A stretch of DNA of 64,000 nucleotides from Diprion similis (GCF_021155765.1 NC_060114.1:682001-746000), one strand, 5' to 3'; shown: positions 34,736 through 47,199, counted from the stretch's first letter. Translations and numbers: made by a program. Notes: generated by a model from the sequence alone, not told the origin.

Positions 34736-35823
34736 ACATGTCATATCTACAGTTACACACACACGAGAAGCGGTTTCACGATTTCTCGATTTCTCAGCTT
34801 TTTTTCCCGTCTCGAGTAGACCTGGATTTCCCGAGAATTCTCGCTTCGAGAAGTCTCGACCAGAAACCCTAGCCCTGCCCCGGCCTTCACCACCTCCTCT
34901 TCCCCTTGCCGACGTTTCGCCCTTCGATCAAACTACCACCTCTATATATATATACGTAAAACGTGAACACCCGCATGTGTAGGTATAGGTGAGTCTATAA
35001 GTAATTATAAGTCGAAATCGATTCCGAGGAATACACGGATGTGAAAAATAATTTTCGGGAAGAAATATTATAAATATTTAAACTCTAAACATACTACGAA
35101 CATCCGTTACAGTTTGTTGAATTAGTTTGATGTTGTTGCGAGCTTTTGGTCTTGAGATCCGTTCGAAAGCCCGTTCGACGTTTATAGTACAACAATGGCA
35201 GTCGGATTTTTGATTTTTTTTCTCAACAACACTTAATCCAAAATAGGGTGGTTTTGCGCTTGAAGCATGCAGGGGAGCGTACGATATAGATACCTACATT
35301 CAAACTGTGACAACTAACTGTGGAAGCGCTATACATATATCTGAACTTATACTGATATATTGGTATAAAATTTCAAGTCCTAGCTGAAAAAACATTTTTA
35401 CCCTGAACTTACCATAAACATTTGTTACAGGTCGTAGGATTATTCTATCATTCCTGCGATCCTTTTGTCTCAAAATTTATTTAAAAGTTTACTTAAAATT
35501 CACAATACAAAAATGACAAACGGATTTTCCGTTCTTTCATCGATAAATTCAAACCTGAAATAAGGGAGTTGGCGTACGAAGCCCCCTGAGTCGATACATG
35601 TATGGAGGGAAGATAGGCTGGGGCGGGGAAGGAGCGGGGAGGGTAGGCGCCAAGGGATTGAATTTTTGCAGGTATGAGGGTAAATACATAGGGTATATAG
35701 GGTTCAGTTTCAAATTCCTAGATGAATGTATATAATATACCTACTTGCGGTCAAGAATTAGGTCTATAGGTCTAAGGGTATATATTTAGGGTAATAGATG
35801 AAATCTGTACAGGTATAAGGGTA
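34736..35823. other. Stretch without gene
   Basis: Two diverged related segments (35090-35220 and 35400-35530: acatccgttacag..., gattttt) suggest continuing tandem structure of about 310 bp. A tatatata run lies near 34944. No coding feature. Confidence 0.4.
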
Positions 35824-37036
35824 TACATGGGCCAATCCACCAATTATCAACGAATGATCTGAACGTTAAAAAATTGATTTGTTTAAAAATTTATTTTGTT
35901 GTAGTATGTACTAAGATTGGAAACTTCACCAAGTTTTAACCTACTAGAACTCACCGTTCGGGAGAAATGCCACATCAAAGTATGTCATTTTGATCTAACT
36001 GAGGTTTACACGCGAATTATTTTCGTTCCGTTACCGGCATAAAAAAATTACGAAAAAATATGTGTATTATGTGAAAAACTCTCACCCTTCCAAATGTATT
36101 ATTCATTTTTAGACAACTTTTGAAAATCAACCTCAAAACACGTTTTTAGGCAAGAAACCGCTTTTTCTCATGCGCCGCCAAAATTTATCGTACCTTTGAG
36201 TCTTTCATGTGAAAGCTGAAATTTTTTTCGTGAGAGACCCAAATTTTCAGAGTGGGATGGCTATCGGATTTCACGTGGGACACGTTTAATCGATACAAGT
36301 CTGTTAATAATGCGCTCTTTGTCAAATTTAACGAAACACTTTTATTTTCTTGAATTATTCACTGCTAGTCCTAACCCGTTGCGGTCACACGGGGTCCAGT
36401 GGACCCCAGGCAAACTTTGTGGCTATTTTACGTCAAGAATGACTTTTTTTGCATTATTTTGCATGTATAAACGTACCATTGTTATTTTAAGAGATTTAAC
36501 AAAATTCGTAACCTCAAACTTCTAACATCAATATACTTTTTTCAAAATTCATTAAAGCTCTTTTTTTCACTCAAAAATATATTGTTTCCCGAGTGAAATG
36601 CCGTAACGTCTGTTACGATATTACAAAAATTGAAATTTCTACGAATTTCTGTGTGAAAGGAGTTAAATTTCGCGACTTTTTGTTTCCTTATCGATTTTTT
36701 ACTATTTTTAGTGAGGTTTTTAATAGGAGATGTGAACGCCATGGGTTAAAAACCAAAGTTGTCGTCCAAGAAACAATAATATTCCGTTATATTTGAAAAA
36801 GAGCATATTATTAACAGACTTTTATCAATTAAAATTGTCTCACGTGAGATCCCATGGCGATCCCACTCCGAAATTTTGGGTTCCTAACTGAAAAAAGCTT
36901 TCACATGAAAAACTTACAAATAGGATACATTTTGGCGGCGCATGAGAAAAAGCAGTTTTTTTTTGGGCTAAAAACATGTTTTTGAGGTTGATTTTGAAAA
37001 GATCATTCGTTGATAATTCTTGGATTGGCCCATGTA
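35824..37036. mobile_element. TA-flanked DNA element with long inverted arms, copy 1
   Basis: Ends TACATGGGCCAATCC and GGATTGGCCCATGTA are exact inverses, consistent with a TA target duplication and Tc1/mariner-like insertion. The left arm runs 35826-36370 and the right arm about 36770-37034; the right arm lacks about 280 internal bases. A second, diverged copy is at about 61505-62540, where the right arm is the complete one. No transposase. A piggyBac MITE is nested at 36371-36749. Confidence 0.8.
36371..36749. mobile_element. piggyBac-like MITE nested in the TA-flanked element
   Basis: Ends CCCGTTGCGGTCACA (36375) and TGTGAACGCCATGGG (to 36745) are inverted with 12 of 15 matches. TTAA follows on the right; the left site reads CTAA, one change from TTAA. 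A 17-base palindrome (ggggtccagtggacccc) is subterminal at the left. Length 371 bp, non-coding. It sits exactly at the inner edge of the host element's left arm. Confidence 0.7.
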
Positions 37037-37199
37037 CATTAGAGTGGTTCAAAAGAATTGAGTGTTTTTTTCTTCAATATCATATATTTAGTAGTTGTTG
37101 GAAAAGAAAATAAGAGACCTGTTGTAATTCGAGCCCTCAATATTAGTATGTAGTGGTTCTTAAACAGAATTTTCCATCAAATTAGCATGAAAAAATAAT

Positions 37200-38290
37200 G
37201 TCAATTTTATTTTAATTTTGTAGTTCAGTAACGAGGCAACATACATACATGTCCGACACATAATTTTGTACGGTATTCAATGCTTTACAAAAAACGTCTA
37301 TTATAATTTTTTGATAACTAAACTTTTCCACTGTTATTCAAGGTCAAAGTTGAAATCGCGTAAAAATTCACCTTTCCGTAATTACGTCCTCCAGAGCTTA
37401 CATTCTCTTCCCACAGTTTTATAATCACTACACACTCTGCATCCTCTCCGTATCTTCGCCAAGTCAGCAGTGTGCTCCCTCTACTCCTGCGATGCAAGTA
37501 GCCACTCCCTTGCACCCTTTCCTTCACGTATTCACTCTCAAGTCATCTTTCATTCGGCCAACATCTAAATTGATTTCTCCTCCCTTTTACCGCCTTCGCA
37601 TCTTCTCACTGTACTCTCCACATCTTTGACAACGAATCACTCATTCGAGCATCCAACTCCTCGATAGACGTTCCTCTCATTTCCTGTTATCCTTGGTACG
37701 TGCGCGTAGTCGACGGGTACCGAACCCGAAATGGAGAGTAATAACATCACGGCTGGGTGTGGATGCGGTTATCGATAGCCGCTCGTCGTGACCACAATCA
37801 TCCAACCCGTAACAGCGAAAACATATATTACAGTTCGTAAGGTCGGGATCATTTTGCGAATTTTCGATCAGGACAAAAAGTCAGATATGTCAGACAAAAA
37901 AATAGGCGTAGTCAAATGTTAAAGGTCACATTTGAAAGCGGAAAGAATCAGCTTCGTTATCGTTTTTTAGGAAATTTTCTACGACCCTTTTAGCACTCAC
38001 TGGGTAATGTTGAAGATATGTTTTTCACGATTTTGATACTTTCATAAAGTTGCAGGTAACTTTTGGGAAATAGGAATAGAAATTTCTTCTTAGACGGAGT
38101 TTCAACGGGACAAGATTCAGGTTTAATTTCGTTTTTTTTTTTTCTAAAATTTGCGAATTTTTCCGCAAATTTATTATGTGCAGTACTTTTGATACAGTAG
38201 TTCAGTTTTTTGAAAACCTATCCTAACTCGAGAGTTATGGGGTTTAAAATCAAATGTCAAGGGCTATAAAAGATGTAATATCTTATTTTG
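37200..38290 (+). repeat. Left arm of a large inverted repeat (partner at 47200-48345)
   Basis: Three separate blocks match the right partner in reverse order and orientation: 37220-37265 (ttgtagttcagtaacgaggcaac), 37260-37355 (tttacaaaaaacgtct module) and 37840-38290 (from ttcgtaaggtcggg to ttatggggttt). Spacing differs by insertions. Together they suggest degenerate long ends of one ~11-kb unit. Confidence 0.55.
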
Positions 38291-38464
38291 AACGGGGCAG
38301 AAATTTTTCAGAATTTTTAAAAAAATTCCTTTTTATGACCATTCCTGGTCGAAATGCCGTGATTTTTTAGTTAATTATACTACTTAACGAGCTATTGGAG
38401 TTCGAGTGAAAGGGTCGCGAGTAATGAGATGAACAATGCTTCTTTTTTTATTTTTTTTTATTTA

Positions 38465-38935
38465 CTCATATCGCTCGTTCCACCTCAATCCGTACGATTT
38501 TCGGTAAAAATTTAATCAATGACTCTGATTTTTTTTTAATTTTACAGATTCGTTCCACTAACAAAATAATGGAACACGTGTTTCACGAGAAAAATTTGCG
38601 ATTTTTATTGAAGAAGATATGCATGGTTGGAAATTGTAGGAAATCACAAAAAAACGTCGCGCATGCGTACATTCAAACTGTTGTTTTTTCGAATCCATTG
38701 GTCGTACAAAAAAATGCAGGAAATTGATTTTGAAGATCTTGAGTCATTCTATGCAGTGATATATTTCAAATTTGCGTTTGACATTGTTAAATAATTATTA
38801 TTTTGTTTTCAAATTCCATTTGCCATTTTGATCATCACTCACCAAGTTAAAATTTTGAAAAAAATTTCATTTTGTTCCCACTTTAATCTTGAAGAAACGG
38901 TCCGAATTTGAAAATGGAGTTCGAGTGGAGTCTAT
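38465..38935 (-). repeat. Penelope-linked repeat, inverted arm, first part (copy 2)
   Basis: Reverse-complement match to 42712-43095 and to 21385-21870. It is interrupted at 38935 by the hAT-like insertion and continues at 42014. Confidence 0.75.
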
Positions 38936-41900
38936 TAGGGTGGGCCAAAAAAAAAATTTTATGTTTTTTTCTTTAGTTACCATGAAAATATCGTCCGAGA
39001 TGACGAAAAAAAAATTCCGAAAAAGTTTGAGCTCTTAATATTAATATTAAGAGGTGACGAATTGTGATTTTCGATTTACCATTTAAATAACACAGGAAAT
39101 TTTTTTTTTTCATTGGGAATTTTAATGCACTCGAACGAATTTTCGTCTAGTGAGAATCAATATATATTCTTCTAGGAAATTTAACGATCTACAAAAAAGG
39201 TCTGATATAATTTTTTGCTAAGTCGACTCCTTTAAAAGTTATTTAGGGTTAAAGGTCAATCTCAAATTGTAAACGATTAATTTTCCAAATTTTTATATTC
39301 TATCACGGAGTAATGGCTCAAAAACATAAAATATTATAATATTCGTGAATTCTCTTATTTTTATTCGACAAATTCACAGAGAACATTTTATGTCATTCAG
39401 CACGATTACATCAAAAGCGTTAAAAAGACATTTTAATGTTGTTGAAAGTATTCTAAAGATTGTCACTTGTAGTTTGCCGAATAATTGTTAATTCTTAATC
39501 TAAATTTGAGTTATTACTATTTTCATATTCTACCGCTAGAGTCACTGTAGTTGTCGCTGTAAGCCCCACCGTTCTAGCATTATTTACATGTAAATAATAC
39601 TTAAGGTTACGTTCATTTTCTCCAACTTTATTTACTATGAGAGGTCTTGTGAAGTTTGGCTTCTATTTAATTGCTGGTTTTGGAGTATTGTAGCGTTCAT
39701 TGTTTTAGTTTTTCATTTCAAACTCTGTAATTGTTGAAACTTTTTCTTATTATTTGAAAATGAGCTGCAAGCCTAATTTTTTAATTGGTACTCCCAACCC
39801 GAACGTTTCTGGCCGTAAATTACCCACCGTTAAAGAGGTTATGTCAGTGTTTTTTCATCATCATACTGTATTGAAGGAGACAATTAATAAAAGTGCAGTA
39901 AATACTATAATCAAAGTTGAAAAGCAATGGCATTCTGCGAGAATATCTATTTGTGGACGACAAAATGCTGTGAAAAAATTGCAAAGCTTACATTGTTACT
40001 TGTCTTAATACAGGTTAGTCATTAGTCATAAATCACATGTAAGCTATTTCTCTTGATTATTCATGTTTTTATTTATTTCGTTCGTTTCGTAGGAATTCAT
40101 CATGGGACTTGTGCCGAAATAGAGAAAGCTTTAGATAAAGAGTTGATCCATTTACCTTGTCGCCATCACATCTTTGAACTTGTTTTGAAAGGTGTGATTG
40201 AGGTATATTGGCCGACCTCATCAGGCCCAAACGTTCAGTTCTTCTTTAGATTTAAAAATAAATGGAATGAGCTTTCTGAATCTAATTTCAAAGCTAGGAT
40301 GGATGATAGTATCGTTAGTGGAATATTGTCACATAGCAAACAAGCGTTAGTTACTTTGATTGAAGAAAATTTACAGGTATGAAATCATAAATTTGACTTC
40401 ATACAAATTATACACGCGATATGTTCTTTGCAAAGTTGTTAGATCTTCCTTACTTTATTGGATAATTTGAATTAAATTTGTTATGTATTTTTGATAGGTC
40501 CGTCAACCGAGAGATGATTATAGAGAGCTTTTAGAGCTGTCACTGATTTTTGGGGGAAAAGCCAAAAACTAATTTCACATTCAAATATCCAGGTCCAGTT
40601 CATCATGCTCGTTAGATGGCCAAATCCATTTATTCACTACAAATATTTATTTTTAGAGAAGAATTTAAATTATCAGCGCTAGAGATTAACGGTTTACGTC
40701 AAATATGTATTTTTTTATTCAAAATATATTTGAAAGCTTGGTTCACTGCTCGATCTGCGATTCTGGCTCCACACAATGACTTGACCTTCATGCAAGACTT
40801 GATTGAATATAAAACTATAAACAGTTTCGTATCAAAAGCAGCGTGTTCAAAAATAATGAATCACCTCTGGTACTTGAGTAAACAGCTGGCAATTATTTCT
40901 CTGTTTGACAACAATGTGCCTCTATTCGTAAAACAAAAAGTGATTCGAGCTTTGAACAAAAACAAAATAAGCACCAATCCGAAAAAAAAGAAATTTGAAA
41001 TCGAGAAAGAAAGTTTAGACACATTGTTGTCAGCAGACCTGAGTGACTTTATTTCAAGAAAGTCTTTGACTATATTTCAAATATTTGACTTACCTATTGA
41101 CTTCATCGATAAAAGTGTAGAAATTTGGACACAGGATGAGAGCTATCAAGAAAACCTGGCATTTTTTTAAAGTCTCAGCGTCGTGAATGATGTAACAGAA
41201 AGAGGAGTTGCATTGATAGAAGAGTACAACAAATGTCTTACTAAGAACGAAGAACAGTTGCAATACTTGTTGCAAGTAGTTAGAAATTACCGGGAAAAAT
41301 TTCCCAGTTGTAATAAAAAAAATTTAGTTTGATTTTAAGATTAGTGAAAAAAGTACAAAATATACAATAAAAAATGTTATTCGAATCAAAAAATTATTGA
41401 AATACTGCTTTTATTATTTTAAATTGCCTAATAGTCAATTATAAACAGGGCATTTATTATTTTTACTAGGAATCATTAATTTTTTTGAGTCTTTACTCAG
41501 GTAAGGTAAAATTCCGACATTTTGAAAAAATTATGTACCGAAAAAAAAATCAATTTTTTTAGAATTATCGTTATTTTATGAGTATTTTATAGTTTTACGT
41601 AAGAATACGCGATAAGCTTTACAAATAATGTAATATTTAATGTTTTTTAGCCATTACTCCGTGATAGAATATAAGAATTTAAAAAATTAATCGTTTACAA
41701 TTTGAGGTTGACCTTTAACCCTAAATAACTTTCAAAGGAGCCGACTTAGCAAAAAATTATATCAGACCTTTTCTGTATATCGTTAAATTTCCGACAAGAA
41801 TATGTATTAATTCTCACTAGACGAAAATTCGTTCGAGTGCATTAAAATTCCCAATGAAAAAAAAACCACCTGTGTTATTTAAATGGGAAATCGAAAATCA

Positions 41901-42013
41901 CATATAATATTAATATTAAGAGCTCAAACTTTTTCGGAATTTTTTTTTCGTCATCTCGGACGATATTTTCATGGTAACTAAAGGGAAAAAAAAAAAAATT
42001 TCGGCCCACCCTA
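38936..42013 (+). mobile_element. hAT-like DNA transposon with long inverted ends, dead
   Basis: Ends TAGGGTGGGCC and GGCCCACCCTA are exact inverses. Flanks gagtctat (38928-38935) and gggtctat (42014-42021) are an 8-bp target duplication with one change. The inverted arms extend about 400 bp (to about 39345 and from about 41610). TAGGG-type ends plus an 8-bp duplication fit the hAT group. The uninterrupted target is visible in the related sequence at 42712-42730. The internal transposase is degraded. Confidence 0.8.
39754..41332 (+). pseudogene. Transposase of the hAT-like element, spliced, broken
   Basis: Three exon-like blocks. Block 1 (39754 to about 40013) encodes SGRKLPTVKEVMSVFFHH. Block 2 (40093-40376) opens with GIHHGTCAEIEKAL and has LPCRHHIFELVLKGV, a C-x2-H segment like that of hAT enzymes. 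Block 3 (from 40498) has VRQPRDDYRELLELSLIF, then HHAR-stop-MAKSIYSLQIF, and ends VNDVTERGVALIEEYN. Candidate introns are 40014-40092 and 40377-40497, both GT...AG. Damage: a frameshift near 40000, a frameshift near 40570, TGG to TAG near 40615, and TAA at 41168. The expected stretch between blocks 1 and 2, holding the first catalytic Asp, is missing, so this copy was internally deleted. I recognise the family from uncharacterised arthropod and hydra proteins, not by a formal name. Confidence 0.7.
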
Positions 42014-42255
42014 GGGTCTATTTTGTTTTATTACTCAAAAAGAGTGGGAACGCGGCGGCCAGATACGTCACGTGGTCGGCTGTCGTCAGTGCGCAGTACC
42101 TACGTTTACACAAGGACGATAGGTGAAACAGAAATAGCGAAACACATGAATTAACGAATCAAGTGAGTGTTTATTTTTATTTTTTGCACACATTTGCAAT
42201 ATTCGACTCATAGCTAATGATGTAATTTTTACTCCAATTTTGTCGTTTTTTTTTT
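42014..42255 (-). repeat. Penelope-linked repeat, inverted arm, second part
   Basis: Read on the minus strand it contains the end of the GIY-YIG frame, the tagctatgagtcga tail and gtaaacgtaggtactgcgc, matching 20340-20530. It continues directly into 38935 once the hAT-like insertion is removed. Confidence 0.75.
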
Positions 42256-42290
42256 TGGAATAAATAAATGGTACATTGAAGTTCCCCGAA

Positions 42291-42560
42291 TCATCTTCGC
42301 TTTCTCGAAACGGTTTTGGAGCTCTTGAGTTTCCGTTTATAATCATCAAGTGAACAGAATTCAGTATCAATATTTTTTATATTTTCGTTAACCCACGTGA
42401 ACAATTTGGCAGAGTTATTTATTGGGTCGTTTATATTTTGCAAGCTTGCTCTTGCAGTTAATCTTTTGATTGTGCCTCCTAAGCCGTCGGAAGATCCTTT
42501 TCCATGCGCCGTGGCGACTTTACTGTACCATACATTTATTCGATAAAAAAAACGACCAAA
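42291..42560 (-). pseudogene. Transposon-type ORF fragment between inverted arms
   Basis: The minus strand is open for about 89 codons without a start. It includes KVATAHGKGSSDGLGGTIKR, a phrase (SHGKGxxDGxGGTxKR) that I recall from many transposon-linked uncharacterised arthropod proteins. It ends at a stop (42291-42293). It lies exactly in the loop of the foldback formed by 42014-42255 and 42556-43095. Function unknown. Confidence 0.5.
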
Positions 42561-43095
42561 TTGAAGTAAAAATTATATCATTAGCTATTAAGTCGACTAT
42601 TGCAAATGTGTGCACAAAATAAAAAATAACACTCACTTGATTCGTTGATCCATGTGTTACGCTATTTCTGTTGCACCTATCGTCCCTGTGTAAACGTAGG
42701 TAGTCAAAAAAAATAGACCCCACTCGAACTTCATTTTCAAATTTTGACTGCTTCTTCAGAATTGAAATGGGAACACAATATTTTTTCAAAATTTTAAAAT
42801 GGTGAGTTGATGGTGAAAATAGCAGTTAAAATTTATAAACAAAATTATAATTATTTCATAATGTCAAAAGCAAATTTAAAATTCATCACTGCATAGAATG
42901 ACTCAAGATCTTCAAGATCGATCTTTTGCATCTATTTGTACGACCAACGGCTTCGAAAATACAGAAGTTTTTTTTCTTTCACGAAATACGTCATCCATTA
43001 TTTCATTAGTAGAATGCGTATGTGAAATTTAAAAAAATCGAAGTCTTTGATTAAAATTTAGTGTACGGTTTGACGTGGAACGAGCGATATACATA
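42556..43095 (+). repeat. Penelope-linked repeat, direct arm (copy 3)
   Basis: Plus-strand copy of the tail (42575-42705) and arm (42712-43085). It forms the right side of the foldback whose left side is 38465-38935 plus 42014-42255. It ends near ggaacgagcgatat, mirrored by atcgctcgttcc at 38470. Confidence 0.75.
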
Positions 43096-46000
43096 TAATT
43101 ATGCGAGACCTTGGTTAGAAACTTATGACTCTCTGCTGGCACTCGCTGTTGCGGAACTCTTCGCTGACATCGCAATATCAACAAAGTGCCTCTGCAATCA
43201 TGTATTGGAAGGGAAAGTGAGTCTTATTATTCTTTTTATCAGTTCTCAGCGTTAGTATTGTGAGGTAAATCTTGACAAAATGTGTAGTGAAAAGGTATCA
43301 ACCTGGAGCAAAAAACGAGCCCAAACTTGCCTTTAAAAAAAATTGGACATTTCTTAATCATGCCGCCTACAATGCTATTGATTGAAATAAACAGACGGGT
43401 AAAAATACTGACTATAAACAAACAGGCCGCATTGGAAAAACTGCTGAAAACAAAGATAAGTATACATCGCAAGTAAGTGTTCTTGATAGGAGGCTTACGG
43501 CTCAAGAAATTGCACCGAATATCAAAAAAGTACGGAACGACCCCAGCAGTGTCATCGATCGAACTCCGCGCATCAAAGCAAAATGATATCAATGTGTATT
43601 TAGTAATAAGAAAAAAATATTTAAGTATTAAAACATGATTATTTACTAAATCTATTTATTTACTTGTATAAAAAAATAAATCGATTGAATAACTCTACCT
43701 GAGACAGCCATTTATTCTTCACAATTTTGTAAATATTATATTTTCCCGATTTTGATATCTTTTGTTATATTCAACTCAATTGTAACCTTTTTGAGCATCA
43801 GTAAAGAAAGGAAATCAATCAATAAGATGTTCCACAAAATTCATAAGAAATAAGCCAATTACAATTTTACATTAAACCCATGAAGTGGATGGATGAGATT
43901 TATCTACAATAATTTCTTCCGCATTAGCATGCTCCGCAATATTTTCGGTACTTACATCAGACTCGTCGATAATTTGAATAATATTGGGAATATCGAAACA
44001 AGAATTTTCATGGCAATTAAGGCCTGAAACAAGTCTAGCAGAGCAAAAAATGCGCTACAAGAAAAATTTCTTCCAGTAAGGATAACAATAGAAATATTTG
44101 AAAATAAATAATACACATCGTTTATTGGTATTAAACTTTATAAAAAAAGGTGTTACACTCTGTTTTTACAAAAATTACTATATAAAAAATTTCGTGATCC
44201 ACAACACTAAGAAAAAGAAGTTGCTCCACGGTCGGCATCGTATCTCCAGTAAATGTTGATCAATCTGCAAAATTAAAAAATATTGTTGTAAAATAAAATT
44301 CTAGTTATGGTATATCGAGCCGGAATTTTGAATTTCGTAAAATTCAGCAATTTATGGCCGTTTGAAAACAGTATGCGTTTTACATCATAAATTTTACACT
44401 TTTATTATTTTTATGAACTTTTTAAATAAAATAATTAAAAAAAATATCAAAAATCCGGCTCGATAGGCTATAAAGAAAAAGATTTCAAATATTGAAGAGA
44501 AAATTACCTCCAAAAATAATCAAAACTGTACGAGTTATCATGCCGACCGTGTCGGAAAAAGTAGTTTCGAGACAAAACGCGTTTAAAGCTTCAAGTGCGT
44601 TTTGCTCGAAGTCGTGCGCAGCTAAAGCAAGAACTTTATGCATTTTTTTATTTATTTTGTAAACTTACGTTCAATCTCCCATTCCGGCTTCGTATTATAT
44701 GCCATCCTTGTCGGTAGTTAATTGTTTTTGTTTATTTTTTTAAAGTCGTAAGCGGTTCTTGCCTCTTTCGTCGGAAAGTCACAGTTTCTACCATAACTTT
44801 GAATCCATGAGGAATTTTCGCAATCGACTTTCACAGAAATAAGCCTAAAACTATAGAGACCAACAATCTAGTTAAAAAGAACAACATTTTTTGAAGATTC
44901 CGAACGCATGTAAGGGCTTAATACAAATAATAGAGCAGTACAAACCAGCTTTTCCCGACAATATTTTCCGCAATTTGCTTTTGGTTTACCAGAATTTGTA
45001 GAGGGTACTTATATAGACATAAAATTAATTTTAAATGATAATTGTCTTATTTCTTATTAATAACTGTGTGGAACAATTTTCATTATTAATTTCCTTCCTT
45101 CTGTGATCCTCAAGCAGATTATTATTTAGTTGAATGTAATAAGAAATACCAAAATCGGAAAATTATAATATTATAAACAATTGTACAGAAGAGGGCTCAC
45201 TCAGATGGAGTTATTCGATTAATTTACCTTTTTATACAGGTAAGTTGACTGATAAGTAATAATTGAACACATATTCAACATGTAACACAATATTTTCGAA
45301 CACAGAAAATTAAAATGGTTTTGTTGAAATGTACTTCTTTCTGCGTGAATTCTTTCTTCGATAAAATTTCTTGGGAAGTATAACCACAATTTCACATAAA
45401 GTTGGTGCAAATCAATGAAATATGAAAATTTTCAATATAAATCTTCATTTTTTAACAATTTTGGCATTTTAAGCAATACTGATACCGAGCTTCACGAAAA
45501 AAGAAGATTGAAGAAATACAAAATCGTTCGAGAAGAAAAAAAATCAGTATTTATTGACAATTGAATGAAAAATGATGAAAATATAAATTTTCAACAATTT
45601 CTTTCGGAGATATGAACGATTTGTCAATATTCCAGAAATATGGAGTTGAAAGAGTATATGTCTGAGTACCTGATATAATTGAATCAGAATTTTTGGAATC
45701 AACTACTTCCGTTGATCAGTGATTACGTGAAGTCAACACTAGAACTGGCGTTTTTGAGCGTCCCGCATGCCCCCTAATCGAATCGTGGCATAGAGACCTT
45801 TATCACAGCGATATCTTTGATTTTTGAGGGTAGCCAACAGTTTTCATAATTTTCGATTCACCCTAAGGTACACACTAATGCCATATTTGCGTTAATGTCG
45901 CAGAGTTCGGTCGATAAACTAAGCAATAACTGCAAAACTATTGTTAGTAGAGAAAAAAGTTTCAGACAAAAGATGTAGATAATAAAATGATTTCTGAGGT

Positions 46001-46319
46001 TGATTGATAAGTTACACTAGAAATGAACGGTTAGGTAGATAAAGGTGAAAAAATTACAAATGTAGGCAAGTTTGTGTATTGCGCACGAAATAATTCGGAA
46101 AATATTATTGCTAAAAAAAAAGTTTCGTTTGAAAAGGTCGATACAGTTTTTTTAAATGAACCGTTATTGAGATATCCAATTAAACGCGTTACTCGCGATA
46201 GTGGCGCCGCTGATAGTCGGGGAACCCCTGAAATCGGAAATTATGTTCAGAACACATCCCTTCGACAAATCATACCATCACGCGAATCGCATTATTCAAT
46301 GTAGATCGATTCGCCTATT
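43096..46319. other. AT-rich stretch without clear gene
   Basis: A plus-strand frame around 43330-43590 (IMPPTMLLIEINRRVKILTINK... with one stop) looks slightly protein-like but has no recognised family. Elsewhere nothing is supported. Confidence 0.4.
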
Positions 46320-46883
46320 CACTGGAGTGTAATGCTGTGGAATTACTTTGGTGCGGCACGACTGGGCAGTCTGAGATTAATGAAAGCTGCGATGAATCGA
46401 AAGTTGCACCACGCGATTCTGCACTACAATGGTGTTCCATCAGGCATTCGATTGATTGGAAACGGCGTTATTTTCCAAGAAGACAACGAGCGAAAACACT
46501 CTTCGAAATATTGCCACAATTATCTGACGTCGAGCTTCAAAGAAGAGTCACGTGTTTTGCTTAGAATTATTTGGCCACCAGAGTCACCTTTTGGACTCCA
46601 GTGGTGACTCTGACTCACCATGTCTGGAGCTGCTGGTGCGCCGCGCGAAAAAGGCCCGGAGTGCAAAGGGTTAAATCCAATGGCATTATTGTAGGACGAG
46701 CTTGATCGTAGAGTAAAGCAATCGCTACATGACTATAATGCCCCTGATCTATGGCATTGTCTTGAAGACACATGGAAATCTATCGAAGTTACTGTTTTGA
46801 ATGAATTAATCACCCAAAGGCCGAGAATTTGCAAAGCGGTAATTAAAGCCCAGAGTGGATTCTTCTGTGAGTCGAGAGTGTAG
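46320..46883 (+). pseudogene. Tc1/mariner transposase C-terminal half, broken
   Basis: Tc1-type transposases cut and paste their element at TA. Seen here: WSVMLWNYFGAARLG (family: VMVWGCF), then FQEDNERKHSSK with the second catalytic Asp, then WPPESP, where the family reads WPPQSPDLNPIE. The frame is then cut by an inserted MITE (46587-46670). After it the family signature resumes with LNPMALL-stop-DELDRRVKQ and finishes PRICKAVIKAQSGFFCESRV before TAG at 46881. TAG at 46692-46694 replaces the conserved Trp. The N-terminal DNA-binding half and first Asp are not found upstream. Confidence 0.85.
46587..46674. mobile_element. 84-bp piggyBac-like MITE inside the Tc1 remnant
   Basis: It begins ccttttggactcc and ends cggagtgcaaaggg followed by TTAA (46671-46674). 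The ends are rough inverses (CTTTTGGACTCC against CCCTTTGCACTCC). It is GC-rich compared with its host. It separates two adjacent codons of the transposase signature, so the insertion site is known; the left TTAA and a few bases are lost. Confidence 0.65.
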
Positions 46884-47199
46884 GAATGTTTATTGAAGTT
46901 GTAACAGTTTATTATGTTTACTATTATTTTTTTTTACAACATATACAAATATCGGTTCAGATCTTTTTTTTTTTTTTTTTTTATACTTCAAACTCTGTGA
47001 CTATTTTTTGTATTACATTATCGAGGAATTTACTGATCATTTTTATTTCTTCTATCTTACCTGTGAAATTGACAATGTTATTTCCTTAGCTGATTACTAT
47101 CAATCAATTGTGAATTGATAAAATATGATGATCGAAACTTGTGAACTTTTCATTCAATGTCAAGTTCGGAATAAAAAAATACAATTTTTCTCACCTTTG
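46884..47199. other. T-rich stretch
   Basis: A long T run near 46966-46982 and no coding signal. Confidence 0.5.
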
